64,000 nt of DNA from Ramlibacter tataouinensis (lineage in GTDB: Bacteria; Pseudomonadota; Gammaproteobacteria; Burkholderiales; Burkholderiaceae_C): the NCBI RefSeq assembly GCF_001580455.1, contig NZ_CP010951.1, positions 2,046,001 through 2,110,000 on the forward strand, written 5' to 3'. The notes under the pieces are model-generated. The model made no database searches, had not been told where the DNA came from, and saw only the letters and a program-made list of their open reading frames with translations. Positions 24,462 to 34,565 of the stretch are shown here, piece by piece. Made by a program: the position numbers and the translations under genes. The first letter of the stretch is position 1; every line of letters starts with the position of its first letter.

Positions 24462-25728
24462 TGGCGATTTCCAGCGGCGCCGGGCGCAGCAGCGCTGCCA
24501 CCTGCTCGACCGCACCATCGGCGCCGTGCACTCCGGCCAGCCGCTCCCGCACGCGCAGCGAGCGCCCGTCGCCCAGGCGCACCGCGTAGTCGTGCTCGAT
24601 CACGGGCAGCTCGCCGCTCGCGACCGCAGACCAGGCCGCCTGGACCAGGCCACGCTCGGCGGCATCGATGCGATCGTGCCATTGGCTCACGCTGCTGACA
24701 TCGCCGATCGCAGGGCCCAGCAGCTGGTCTGCGCCCTTGCCCCAGGTCGCGCGGCCGGTGACGGCGTCGTATTCCACGCTGGCCACGCCCACCGCCTGCA
24801 GCGTGCGCTCGTAGCGCAGGCGCCAGGCGCTCGCCTGCTCCAGCGCCGCGCGCCGTCCTTCGGACAGGGCACGCGTCAGCAGCATGACGATGGCCCAGAT
24901 CGCGATGAAACCCTGCACCTCGACCACCGCTTCGCCCTGGAAGCCTTCACTGACGGCAAAGGGACCGCCGCCCCGGGCGGTGCGCCAGATCAGCAGCAAG
25001 GAGCCGAGCAGCATGGCAATCGCCCCGCCACGCGGACCCCACAGCAAGGCAGCCAACAGCAGGAAGGGCATGGGCAGGTAGGCGAGGGTCGCCGCAAAGC
25101 TGCCGAAGCGCCTGTCGCTTTGATCGGCAAACACCATCAGCGCCACCACCGTGAAGGCCGCGAAGGCCGCGAGGCCACCCAGGAAGGGCGCCATCGGCAA
25201 TCCGCCCGAGCGTTTGACCCCAAAACCGCGAAACGCGGTGATCACCGGCGCCACCAGCAGCAGTCCCACCGCGGCGGACAGCATCCAGGTGAGCCACTCG
25301 GCCGCGACGTCCGAGCCGGGCCGCTGCCAGCGCCACAATTCAACCGCCAGCACCGCGCCCACAGCCGAGCCGGTCAAGGCGCCCGTGACGAGCAGCGCGG
25401 CCCCCGCCGGCGACTGCGGGTCCTCGCGGCCCAGCGTGGCGATCGAGGCGGCCAGCCCCATGCTGACGATCTCGATGGCGCCGAAGGCCAGCGCCGGAAC
25501 CGGGCCGAAGTCGTGCCGGATGTAGCCCCACGCCGCCACCGCGACACCGGCCCCGGCAAGGATGGCCGGCCAGGACCAGCGCACGCTGACCAGCAAGGCG
25601 CCGAAGGTGATGCCACTGCCCAGCCACACGGGAATGCGCGCGGTGGCGCCATGGGCCAGGGAGTGCGACAAGAACGCAGCCGCCAGGACCAGCACGGCCA
25701 CCAGCAAGGCTCTTTGCAGCTGTTGCAT
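24454..25728 (-). CDS. MASE1-domain membrane sensor with PAS-like tail and no output domain
   Basis: 424 residues. Eight or more hydrophobic helices (about 5-295) resemble the MASE1 sensory domain, followed by a cytoplasmic region (about 305-420) that looks like a single PAS fold (RYERTLQAVGVASVEYDAVTG onward, split here only for description). MASE1 proteins normally end in a histidine kinase or GGDEF/EAL module; here translation stops after the PAS-like region and runs directly into the hydrolase gene. It may work through a partner, or may be a truncated sensor. The signal is unknown. Confidence 0.75.
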   Translation of the reverse strand: MQQLQRALLVAVLVLAAAFLSHSLAHGATARIPVWLGSGITFGALLVSVRWSWPAILAGAGVAVAAWGYIRHDFGPVPALAFGAIEIVSMGLAASIATLGREDPQSPAGAALLVTGALTGSAVGAVLAVELWRWQRPGSDVAAEWLTWMLSAAVGLLLVAPVITAFRGFGVKRSGGLPMAPFLGGLAAFAAFTVVALMVFADQSDRRFGSFAATLAYLPMPFLLLAALLWGPRGGAIAMLLGSLLLIWRTARGGGPFAVSEGFQGEAVVEVQGFIAIWAIVMLLTRALSEGRRAALEQASAWRLRYERTLQAVGVASVEYDAVTGRATWGKGADQLLGPAIGDVSSVSQWHDRIDAAERGLVQAAWSAVASGELPVIEHDYAVRLGDGRSLRVRERLAGVHGADGAVEQVAALLRPAPLEIANG

Positions 25729-25870
25729 CGCGAGAGGGGCCGTCTTGGGAATGCGTGTGCCCGAGGCAGGATATACGGCGTCCCGCCTCTGTGCAAGGTC
25801 GTCGACCTACCGGACAATGATCGCCACCCTCATCGACCCAACCCAGTTGGCGGAAAGCAGGTAGGCAGCG

Positions 25871-27214
25871 ATGTCGCTTCTCGGGAGCCGCGCTTGCATC
25901 GTGGCTGCATGGTGGATCCTGGCGTTCTCGCTTGGCGGGCTCGCTGCATGCTCGCCCTTGGACCGGCTCGATGCCGTACCCGCCCACCTGCAGGATGAGG
26001 CTCATGTTCGCTTGCCCGGGGCGCCGGGATTGATTCGTTTCCAGGTCGGTAACAGCGAGGCTGAGGCAGTGCTCGCCGACGAATTGGTCCACTCCTGGAT
26101 CCGCGAGCGCGCGTACCTCTCGTCCCAGGGCCACACCGGCCCCTTGCCGCCCGCCGCATTCCTGGCCATCTCGGGCGGCGGCGACAAGGGAGCATTCGCT
26201 GCAGGGCTCCTCAATGGTTGGACGGCTGCGGGCACCAGGCCGCAGTTCAAGTTGGTGACCGGCATCAGTACCGGCGCCCTGATTGCCCCTTTCGCATTTC
26301 TCGGTCCGGCCTATGACGAGCAACTGAAAGCGTTCTACACCACCACGTCCGCGAAGGACATTCTCGAGGCACGCAGCATCATCGCCGGACTGACCAGCGA
26401 TGCCATGGCCGACAGTCGGCCGCTGCGCAAGCTGCTGGGCAAGCACGTGAACCGGGCATTGCTCGATGCGATTGCAGCGGAGTACGCCAAAGGGCGCGAA
26501 TTGTGGATTGCCACCACCGAGCTCGACAACCTCCGGCGCTACGTCTGGAACATGACGCGCATTGCCGCGAGTCAGGACCCAGCGGCATTGGATCTGTTCA
26601 TTTCACTGATGCTGGCCTCGGCGGCACTCCCGGGCCAGTTCCCGCCGGTCTTGATCGACGTTGAAGCCGGTGGCAAGAAGTATCAGGAGATGCATGTGGA
26701 CGGAGGTGCGATGGCACAAGTCTTCGTCTACCCCGTCGGTCTCGATTTCGAGGCCTTGTCGCTTGCGCACAATGCCTCACGCCAGCGAACGCTCTACGTC
26801 ATTCGCAACGCGCGCCTGGATCCGGAATGGGCACAGATCGAGCGCAGAACATTCACCATCGCGTTCCGCGCCATTGCTTCGCTCGTCCAGACGCAAGGCG
26901 TGGGTGATCTGTTCCGCATCTATCTGGGCGCGGAGCGCGATGGCATTGACTTCAATCTCGCGCATGTTCCCGCGAGCTTCAACGTCCCGCACAAGGAGCC
27001 ATTCGATCCCGAGTTCATGCGCGCCCTGTTCCGGGTCGGCTACGACTTGGCCGCCAACGGCTACCCGTGGGAGAAGGTGCCACCCGGTTTCGTCAGGGCG
27101 CAGTACATCAACGACAACCCGCGGCCGCGACGAATCCGGTCGAAGGTCAGCCCTTGGGCGAGACCGAGACCCAGCGCCACTCCAGCCAGTTGTCGGCGCG
27201 GTGCACCACGTTGA
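25871..27214 (+). CDS. Patatin-like phospholipase, predicted lipoprotein
   Basis: 447 residues. A signal peptide with a lipobox-like LAAC (Cys27) suggests a membrane-anchored lipoprotein. The patatin core shows the oxyanion SGGGDKG (about 100-106), the nucleophile Ser in GISTG, and the catalytic Asp in HVDGG. Such enzymes hydrolyse acyl esters of phospholipids. The last ~22 codons (27147-27214) run antisense into the 3' end of the downstream binding-protein gene and look unlike the rest (Arg/Pro/Ser-rich), so the original stop may have been lost. Base composition is noticeably less GC-rich than the neighbours, possibly a sign of transfer. Confidence 0.85.
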   Translation: MSLLGSRACIVAAWWILAFSLGGLAACSPLDRLDAVPAHLQDEAHVRLPGAPGLIRFQVGNSEAEAVLADELVHSWIRERAYLSSQGHTGPLPPAAFLAISGGGDKGAFAAGLLNGWTAAGTRPQFKLVTGISTGALIAPFAFLGPAYDEQLKAFYTTTSAKDILEARSIIAGLTSDAMADSRPLRKLLGKHVNRALLDAIAAEYAKGRELWIATTELDNLRRYVWNMTRIAASQDPAALDLFISLMLASAALPGQFPPVLIDVEAGGKKYQEMHVDGGAMAQVFVYPVGLDFEALSLAHNASRQRTLYVIRNARLDPEWAQIERRTFTIAFRAIASLVQTQGVGDLFRIYLGAERDGIDFNLAHVPASFNVPHKEPFDPEFMRALFRVGYDLAANGYPWEKVPPGFVRAQYINDNPRPRRIRSKVSPWARPRPSATPASCRRGAPR

Positions 27215-28724
27215 CGCCGCTGCGCGCGGCCCAGGGGATCACCTGCCGGTGCAGCGGGATGTGGTGCACCTGCTCGTTGTGCTCACGCAGCGCGGCCTTC
27301 ACCAGCTGCTCGCGCTTGGCCGCATCGGCTTCCTTGCTGGACGCCTCGATCAGCTGGTCGAGCTTGGGATTCTTGTAGTTGCCCCAGTTGTAGTAGCCGA
27401 CGCCGCTTTCGCCGCGTGAATGCAGCACCGGCGTGAGCGTGGTCTCGGCATCGGTGATCGCGCCGCCCCAGCCCAGCATGTACATGGAGACATCCAGCTT
27501 CTCGGTCTTGGGGAAGTAGCTGGCGCGCGGCTGCGCCAGCACCTTGACGTTGATGCCGATCTTGGACCACATGCCGGCCAGCGCCAGGCAGATCGCCTCG
27601 TCGTTGATGTAGCGGTTGTTGGGGCAATCGAGCTGCACCGTGAAGCCGTTGGGGTAGCCCGCCTCGGCCATCAGCGCCTTGGCCTTGGCGAGGTCGAAGG
27701 GCAGGCGCTTTTCGATGTCCGGGTCGTTGTAGCTGCCCAGCGGCGAGGGCGTCACCGAGCCGGTGATGACCGACTGGCCGCGCATCAGGCTCTTGCGCAG
27801 GGTCTCGATGTCCACCGCATGGTAGAGCGCGCGGCGCACCCGCACGTCCTTGAACGGGTTCTTGCCCTTGACGTCGCTGTACAGCAGCTCGTCGCGCGAT
27901 TGGTCCATGCCGATGAAGATGGAGCGGTTCTCCATGCCGTCGATCACCTTCAGGCCCGGCGTTGCGCGCAGGCGCTGCAGGTCCTGCGGCGGCGGGTCGA
28001 GCGCGAAGTCGATCTCGCCCGAGATCAGCGCGGCGGTGCGGGTGGCGTCGTTCTTGATCGGGGTGTAGACCACCTCCTGCACGTTGCCCTCGATCGGGCC
28101 CCAGTACGCCGGGTTGCGCTTGAACACCGTGCGCGTGTCCGGCTGGCGCGACACCAGCAGGTAGGGCCCGGTGCCGTTGGCATTGAGGTTGGTGTACTTG
28201 TCTTCCTTGTTCTTGAAGTCCAGCGGCGCGCCCGCGTTGTTCTTCTCGCTCCACGCCTTGCTCATGATGTAGATCGTGGTCGCGTGCTGCAGGAAGATCG
28301 GGTTGAACTGCGCCAGGGTGAACTCCACCGTCAGGCTGTCGACCTTGCGCGGCGTGCCCAGGGCGGTGGCGTAGGCGCGGAACGGCGAGGCCGTGTGCGC
28401 GGCGCGGGCGATCGAGAACAGCACGTCGTCCGCCGTGAAGGGCGTGCCGTCATGGAACTTGACGTTGGGACGAAGCTTCATGCGCCACAGGGTCGGGCTC
28501 ACCTGCGTCCACTCGGTTGCCAGCGCCGGCGCGATGCCCAGCTGCTTGTCGCGCATCACCAGCGTGTCGTACACCTGGCCGTTGATGGAATTGGTCAGCA
28601 GCTCGTTTTGCGAGTGCGGATCCATCGTCTGCGCGTCGCCCTGGCTGGCCCAGCGCAAGGTCTGGGCATACCCGGCGCCGCTCAGGACGGCCGCAAGGGC
28701 AAGGACCGCAAATCGGGACTTCAT
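27147..28724 (-). CDS. ABC transporter substrate-binding protein, family 5 (oligopeptide/dipeptide/nickel type)
   Basis: 525 residues with a Sec signal peptide (about 1-20, GAGYAQ) and a mature protein of the DppA/OppA/NikA class: opening LRWASQGDAQTMDPH, the VKFHDGTPFTADDV signature at about 88-101, and a C-terminal lobe. It binds a peptide or similar ligand in the periplasm. No permease or ATPase gene is adjacent, so it is an orphan here and probably shares a transporter encoded elsewhere. Confidence 0.92.
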   Translation of the reverse strand: MKSRFAVLALAAVLSGAGYAQTLRWASQGDAQTMDPHSQNELLTNSINGQVYDTLVMRDKQLGIAPALATEWTQVSPTLWRMKLRPNVKFHDGTPFTADDVLFSIARAAHTASPFRAYATALGTPRKVDSLTVEFTLAQFNPIFLQHATTIYIMSKAWSEKNNAGAPLDFKNKEDKYTNLNANGTGPYLLVSRQPDTRTVFKRNPAYWGPIEGNVQEVVYTPIKNDATRTAALISGEIDFALDPPPQDLQRLRATPGLKVIDGMENRSIFIGMDQSRDELLYSDVKGKNPFKDVRVRRALYHAVDIETLRKSLMRGQSVITGSVTPSPLGSYNDPDIEKRLPFDLAKAKALMAEAGYPNGFTVQLDCPNNRYINDEAICLALAGMWSKIGINVKVLAQPRASYFPKTEKLDVSMYMLGWGGAITDAETTLTPVLHSRGESGVGYYNWGNYKNPKLDQLIEASSKEADAAKREQLVKAALREHNEQVHHIPLHRQVIPWAARSGVNVVHRADNWLEWRWVSVSPKG

Positions 28725-28877
28725 CGGTGCCTCCGAGGAATGGATGGAAAAGCATTATTGGCAGCGCTGCCGAGGCGGCGCAAGAGGCGCTGCCCGTAAC
28801 GGCAGCTCTACGTTCCGGAAACTTTCTGGACACCTGGCGCCAATAGAGTCAGGAAGCTCGAACACAAGAACCCTCAC

Positions 28878-29474
28878 ATGCCCTGGCCCCAACGGCGACA
28901 TTCGGACGAATCGGACCTCATGGGCCGGCTCGCGGCCGGCGACCGCCAGGCGCTGGACCTGATCTACCGGGCCGAGGCGGCCGAGGTCTACCGGTTCGGC
29001 ATCGCGATGTGCGGCAATGCCGCCTGGTCGGCCGACGCGGTGCAGGACGCCTTCGTGCACCTCGCCGAGAAGCCCAGGGCCTACGACCGTGCGCAAGGGC
29101 CGCTGCGCGCCTACCTGTGCGGCATCGTGCGTTACCGGCTGCTGGCGCGCTGGCGCGAGTCCGCCGGCATCGCCACGCTCGAGGACGAGCCGGAGGACGA
29201 CGCCGGCTTCGCCGCCGACCACGCGGCCCCGGCGATCTCGCCCGAAGCCGGTCTTGCGCGCGCGCAGGACACGCAGGCGCTGTGGCAGGCGATCGCGCGC
29301 CTGCCCTGGGTGTTTCGCGAAGCGCTGGTGCTGGTCGACCTCCAGGAACGCACCTACACCGAAGCCGCGCAGATCGCCGGCGTCGAGATCAACACGCTGC
29401 GCACGCGCCTGCACCGCGCGCGCAAGCGCCTCGCGGCAGCGCTGGCTCCCGCATCAACCGCCTTGCAGTCATGA
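28878..29474 (+). CDS. ECF-type RNA polymerase sigma factor
   Basis: 198 residues. Region 2 (about 25-95) includes the DAVQDAFVHLAEK core-binding segment; region 4 (about 130-190) contains the helix-turn-helix TYTEAAQIAGVEINTLRTRLHRAR. No long C-terminal extension. Its stop overlaps the next gene's start (ATGA at 29471), the layout of a sigma/anti-sigma pair. A GGAAAC-like box upstream (near 28817) could be an autoregulated -35. The stimulus is unknown. Confidence 0.9.
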   Translation: MPWPQRRHSDESDLMGRLAAGDRQALDLIYRAEAAEVYRFGIAMCGNAAWSADAVQDAFVHLAEKPRAYDRAQGPLRAYLCGIVRYRLLARWRESAGIATLEDEPEDDAGFAADHAAPAISPEAGLARAQDTQALWQAIARLPWVFREALVLVDLQERTYTEAAQIAGVEINTLRTRLHRARKRLAAALAPASTALQS

Positions 29475-29935
29475 ACGATCCGGAACTGACCCGCCACTTC
29501 GCGCTCGGCTCGCAGGAGCTGCGCGCGCAGATGCCGCCGGCGACGCTGCTGCCGGCCATCCATCGCCGCCTCGACCGCGGCCCCTGGGCGCCGCGTGCGC
29601 AGCGCCCGCACCGGTGGTCCTGGTTCGGCTGGGCTGGGCTGGGCACCGCCTGCGTCGCGCTGGCCGCGGTGCTTCTCGTGGATGCCGTCGCCCCCGGCAA
29701 CCTGTCCGGGACGGCCAGCGACCCCGGCTTCATCGCGCTCGTCGACGATGAGGTCTGGCAGCAGGCGCAAGGCGAACCCAGCCGCACCTGGCTTGTCACG
29801 ACCGAAATGCCGCACACGCGCCTGGCCGCGCTCGGCCTGCCCTATGACCCGTCGCGGGCCGGCGAGCGGGTGCCCGCGCAGCTCCTGATGCACAGCTCGG
29901 GCGAAGTACTCGCCCTGCGCGTCAATTCCCCATGA
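29471..29935 (+). CDS. Small single-pass membrane protein, candidate anti-sigma factor
   Basis: 154 residues: a cytoplasmic N-terminus (about 1-50), one hydrophobic segment (about 54-74, WAGLGTACVALAAVLLVDAV) and a periplasmic C-terminus with no recognised domain. No zinc-binding HxxxCxxC motif is present. The overlap with the ECF sigma gene and the one-pass topology suggest an anti-sigma factor, by position only. Confidence 0.6.
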   Translation: MNDPELTRHFALGSQELRAQMPPATLLPAIHRRLDRGPWAPRAQRPHRWSWFGWAGLGTACVALAAVLLVDAVAPGNLSGTASDPGFIALVDDEVWQQAQGEPSRTWLVTTEMPHTRLAALGLPYDPSRAGERVPAQLLMHSSGEVLALRVNSP

Positions 29936-29946
29936 AGGACAAGAAC

Positions 29947-30903
29947 ATGAAACGCCTCTCCACCATCGCGGCGGCCGCCCTGTGTGCCGGCGGCGCCGCC
30001 TTCGCCCAACCCGCGCCCGAGGCGCCGCGCCCGGGCCCCGATCTGCGGGGCCAGATCCTGGGCGGGCCGATGCGCCACGACCTGCTTTTCATGGCGGGCG
30101 CGCAGCTCGAGCAGGAGCGCGTGGTGCAGGGCGCGCCCTATTGCGCGGACGCCTTGCACGAGACGGTGCAACTGCTGGCCGACGGCAACCGCATCGTCCG
30201 GCGCCAGGCCTCGCGCCAGTGCCGCGACGGCCAGGGCCGCACGCGCCAGGAGGTCACGGCCCCCGGCGGGCAGGTCAGGGTCTACCTGCGCGATCCGGTC
30301 GCCCACGAGGCCTGGCTGCTCGACGCCGAGCGCAAGCTGGCCGTGCGGCTCGATGGGCAGCGCATGGCCATGGGCCCGAATGCCGATCCGCGCATGTGGG
30401 ACCGGGTTGTCGGCTGGAGCCATGATTTGCGCGACCGCGTCCGGCAGGGCCTGCGCATGGGCCACGCCGAAGCGCCGCCGCCGGCGATGGCCGATGCGCC
30501 GGATGCCGCGCGCATCGAGTCCGGCCCGCCGCCCCTGATGGGCCGGATGCCGCCGCCGATCGCCTTGCAGGCGCGGCTGCCGGGGCCGCGCGGGCCCGGC
30601 GCGGCCACCCTGCTGCCCGGGGAAACCATCGAAGGCCTGCGCGCGGACGGCAAGCGCACGGTGTGGACGATCGAAGCGGGAAAGATCGGCAATGAGAAGC
30701 CGATCTCGATCGTCAACGAGGTGTGGAGCTCGCCCGAGCTGGGCATCACGCTGAAGACGCGCGACCTCGACCCGGTGGTCGGCGAGGACAGCTTCCGCCT
30801 GAGGAACGTCGCGCGGGGCGAGCCGGACGGGCAGCTGTTCAAGGTGCCGGCCGAATTCGCGAAAGTGTCACCGCCGGCGGCGATGATGCGTCCCAGGCCC
30901 TGA
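29947..30903 (+). CDS. Secreted hypothetical protein of the ECF sigma module
   Basis: 318 residues from the ATG at 29947, preferred over 29932 because an AAGGA sequence (29935-29939) is well spaced from it and it starts a normal signal peptide (MKRLSTIAAAALCAGGAAFA). The mature protein has a Pro-rich middle (about 175-220) and a C-terminal beta-rich region (LPGETIEGLRADGKRT onward, about 225-305). No known enzyme motif was recognised. Third gene of the sigma, membrane protein, secreted protein set, so possibly the target or sensor partner of that module. Confidence 0.65.
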   Translation: MKRLSTIAAAALCAGGAAFAQPAPEAPRPGPDLRGQILGGPMRHDLLFMAGAQLEQERVVQGAPYCADALHETVQLLADGNRIVRRQASRQCRDGQGRTRQEVTAPGGQVRVYLRDPVAHEAWLLDAERKLAVRLDGQRMAMGPNADPRMWDRVVGWSHDLRDRVRQGLRMGHAEAPPPAMADAPDAARIESGPPPLMGRMPPPIALQARLPGPRGPGAATLLPGETIEGLRADGKRTVWTIEAGKIGNEKPISIVNEVWSSPELGITLKTRDLDPVVGEDSFRLRNVARGEPDGQLFKVPAEFAKVSPPAAMMRPRP

Positions 30904-30936
30904 TCTCCAGACTCCCTGCAACGGGGGAGTTCTTTC

Positions 30937-30966
30937 GCCCCGGACCGCGAGGTCCGGGGCTTTTTT
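30937..30966 (+). terminator. Rho-independent terminator
   Basis: A 10-bp perfect stem (GCCCCGGACC / GGTCCGGGGC) with a GCGA tetraloop is followed by six T residues. It ends the ECF sigma operon 34 bases after its last stop and lies just before the 3' end of the convergent gap gene (stop at 30973). Confidence 0.9.
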
Positions 30967-30972
30967 CATGCC

Positions 30973-31974
<1,002 letters not shown>

Positions 31975-32049
31975 GGAATGCTCCGAAGTTGAATAGCGAA
32001 TTCGATAGGGCGATCTTGCCGCAAGCGCCGACTCAGCAGCTGATCGCGG

Positions 32050-34080
32050 TCAACGTGCCAGCGCGGCCCGCACGGTGTCGGCCACGTTCTCGGGCGTGAA
32101 GCTGAAGTGCTTGAACAGCGCGCTGGCCGGTGCCGACTCGCCGAAGCTGTCGATGCCCACCACTGCGGCGCAGCCGTACTTCCACCAGTAGTCGGTGACC
32201 CCGGCCTCGACGGCGATGCGGGGAATGCCGCGCGGCAGCACGTCTTCCTTGTAGGCCAGGCTCTGCCGGTCGAAGGTGGTGCTGCTGGGCATGGAGACCA
32301 CGCGCACGGCGATGCCCTGCGCGCCGAGCTGCTCCTGCGCCTTGAGCGCCAGTTGCACCTCGGAACCGGTGGCGATGATCACCGCCTGCGGCTGGCCGTC
32401 GACGCCGACTTCGCCGGCCTCGGCCAGCACGTAGCCGCCCTTGCTGATGTCCTCCAGGCCGGCCTTGGGCGCATAGGGCAGGTTCTGCCGGCTCAGCAGC
32501 AGCGCGGTGGGCCGGTTCCTGTTCTGCAGCGCCACGGTCCAGGCGACCGAGGTCTCGGCCGTGTCGCAGGGGCGCCAGACGTCGAGGTTGGGGATGAGGC
32601 GCAGGCTGGCCGCGTGTTCGATCGACTGGTGCGTCGGGCCGTCCTCGCCCAGGCCGATGGAGTCGTGCGTGAACACGTGGATCACGCGCCGCTTCATCAG
32701 CGCCGCCATGCGGATGGCGTTGCGGCTGTAGTCGCTGAAGGTCAGGAAGGTGCCGCCGTAGGGGATGTAGCCGCCGTGCAGCGCCACGCCGTTCATGATG
32801 GCGGCCATGCCGAATTCGCGCACGCCGTAGTTGATGTGGCGGCCGATGCGGCCATCCTCGGTGCGCTTGACGTCGCCCGCCAGGTCGAAGCGCAGCGAGG
32901 GCGTGCTCTTGGTGTTGGTGAGGTTGGAGCCGGTCAGGTCGGCCGAGCCGCCCAGCATTTCGGGCAGCGCGGCGGTGAAGGCTTCCAGCGCCAGCTGCGA
33001 GGCCTTGCGCGAAGCCACGGTCTCGGCCTTGGCATGCGCGGCCAGCGCGGTGTCCACCGCCACCTGCGCGAAATTGAGCGGCAGCTCGCCCTTCATGCGG
33101 CGCGTGAATTCGGCGGCCAGTTGCGGATGCGCCTCCTTGTAGGCGGCGAAGCGCTCGTTCCAGTCGGCTTCCAGCACATCGCCCCGAGCCTTGAAGTCCC
33201 ATTCCTCGTACACCGCGGCCGGCAACTCGAAGGGCACGTGCTGCCAGCCGATCGCCGTGCGGGTCAGTGCGATCTCCTCCGCGCCCAGCGGCTCGCCGTG
33301 CGCCTTGGCGGTGTTGGCGCGGTTGGGCGAGCCCTTGCCGATCTGGGTCTTGGCCACGATCAGCGTGGGCTTGTCGACGCCGCGGCGGGCGTCGGCGATG
33401 GCGCGGTCCAGCGCCTCGATGTCGTGCCCGTCCACCGGGCCGATCACGTTCCAGCCGTAGGCGCGGAAGCGCGCCGGCGTGTCGTCGATGAACCAGGGCG
33501 TGACCTCGCCGTCGATGGAGATGCCGTTGTCGTCGTACAGCGCGATCAACTTGTTCAGCTTCCAGGCGCCGGCCAGCGCGCAGGCCTCGTGGCTGATGCC
33601 TTCCATCAGGCAGCCGTCACCGAGGAACACGTAGGTGTGGTGGTCAACGATGGTGTGGCCGTCGCGATTGAATTCCGCGGCCAGCAGTTTCTCGGCCAGC
33701 GCCATACCCACGGCGTTGGTGATGCCCTGGCCGAGTGGGCCGGTGGTGGTTTCCACGCCGGGCGTGATGTCCACCTCGGGGTGGCCCGGGGTCTTGCTGT
33801 GCAGCTGGCGGAAGCCCTTCAGCTCGCCGATCGGCAGGTTGTAGCCGGTCAGGTGCAGCAAGGCGTACAGCAGCATGGAGGCGTGGCCGTTGGACAGCAC
33901 GAAGCGGTCGCGGTCCGCCCATTGCGGGTTGGCCGGGTTGTGCCGGAAGTGGCGGTTCCACAAGGCCTCGGCCATGTCGGCCATGCCCATGGGTGCGCCG
34001 GGATGCCCCGAGTTCGCATGTTGCACGGCGTCCATGGCGAGCGCGCGGATCGCGTTCGCCATCAGGGAATCGTTGGCCAT
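32050..34080 (-). CDS. tkt: Transketolase
   Basis: 676 residues. TPP-binding GDGCLMEG and the catalytic His of HANSGHPGAPMG are clear, followed by the pyrimidine-binding and C-terminal domains. It moves two-carbon units in the pentose phosphate pathway. The ATG at 34080 (MANDSLMANAIR) is the family start; the frame extends further upstream but without conserved sequence. First gene of a tkt-gap unit, facing speD with about 107 bases between them. Confidence 0.98.
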   Translation of the reverse strand: MANDSLMANAIRALAMDAVQHANSGHPGAPMGMADMAEALWNRHFRHNPANPQWADRDRFVLSNGHASMLLYALLHLTGYNLPIGELKGFRQLHSKTPGHPEVDITPGVETTTGPLGQGITNAVGMALAEKLLAAEFNRDGHTIVDHHTYVFLGDGCLMEGISHEACALAGAWKLNKLIALYDDNGISIDGEVTPWFIDDTPARFRAYGWNVIGPVDGHDIEALDRAIADARRGVDKPTLIVAKTQIGKGSPNRANTAKAHGEPLGAEEIALTRTAIGWQHVPFELPAAVYEEWDFKARGDVLEADWNERFAAYKEAHPQLAAEFTRRMKGELPLNFAQVAVDTALAAHAKAETVASRKASQLALEAFTAALPEMLGGSADLTGSNLTNTKSTPSLRFDLAGDVKRTEDGRIGRHINYGVREFGMAAIMNGVALHGGYIPYGGTFLTFSDYSRNAIRMAALMKRRVIHVFTHDSIGLGEDGPTHQSIEHAASLRLIPNLDVWRPCDTAETSVAWTVALQNRNRPTALLLSRQNLPYAPKAGLEDISKGGYVLAEAGEVGVDGQPQAVIIATGSEVQLALKAQEQLGAQGIAVRVVSMPSSTTFDRQSLAYKEDVLPRGIPRIAVEAGVTDYWWKYGCAAVVGIDSFGESAPASALFKHFSFTPENVADTVRAALAR

Positions 34081-34187
34081 CGGGGGCTGCTCCGGGGAGT
34101 GATCTAGGGGGAAACCCGTGATTTTACCGGGTGGGCTTGAGCCGCCCCGCGCCAGCCATTCCATGCCCATCGTCTACAGTCGGAGAC

Positions 34188-34565
34188 ATGCAGGGCCTGC
34201 ACCTCACCGCCGACCTCTACCAATGCCGCTGCGACGCCGGCTGGCTGACCGATGCCGCGCGCCTGGGCCAGTGGTGCGTGCAGGCGGTGCAGGCGGTGGG
34301 ACTGGAGCCGGTGAACCAGCTGTTCCACGCCTTTCCCGCGACAGCCGACGGCCCCGGCGGCGTGACCGCCACGGTGCTGTTGGCCGAATCGCACGTGTGC
34401 CTGCACACCTGGCCGGAGAAGCGGTCCGTGACGCTGGATGTGTATGTCTGCAACTTCGGCGGCGACCACTCGGCCAAGGCCCGCGGCCTGATGTTCGCGC
34501 TGATCAACCGCTTCCAGCCGGAGTGGACCGAGCAGCGCTCGCTGGACCGGGGCGCGGAAGAATGA
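34188..34565 (+). CDS. speD: S-adenosylmethionine decarboxylase proenzyme
   Basis: 125 residues, the short prokaryotic form. Self-cleavage should occur between Glu67 and Ser68 in LAESHVCLHTWPE, making the pyruvoyl group on Ser68; His73 and Cys87 match catalytic positions. It makes decarboxylated SAM, the aminopropyl donor for spermidine. The ATG at 34188 is chosen for the conserved start MQGLHLTADLY and a nearby GGAG. The stop overlaps murU (ATGA). A spermidine-synthase-like gene lies on the other strand at 38726-40279. Confidence 0.93.
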   Translation: MQGLHLTADLYQCRCDAGWLTDAARLGQWCVQAVQAVGLEPVNQLFHAFPATADGPGGVTATVLLAESHVCLHTWPEKRSVTLDVYVCNFGGDHSAKARGLMFALINRFQPEWTEQRSLDRGAEE

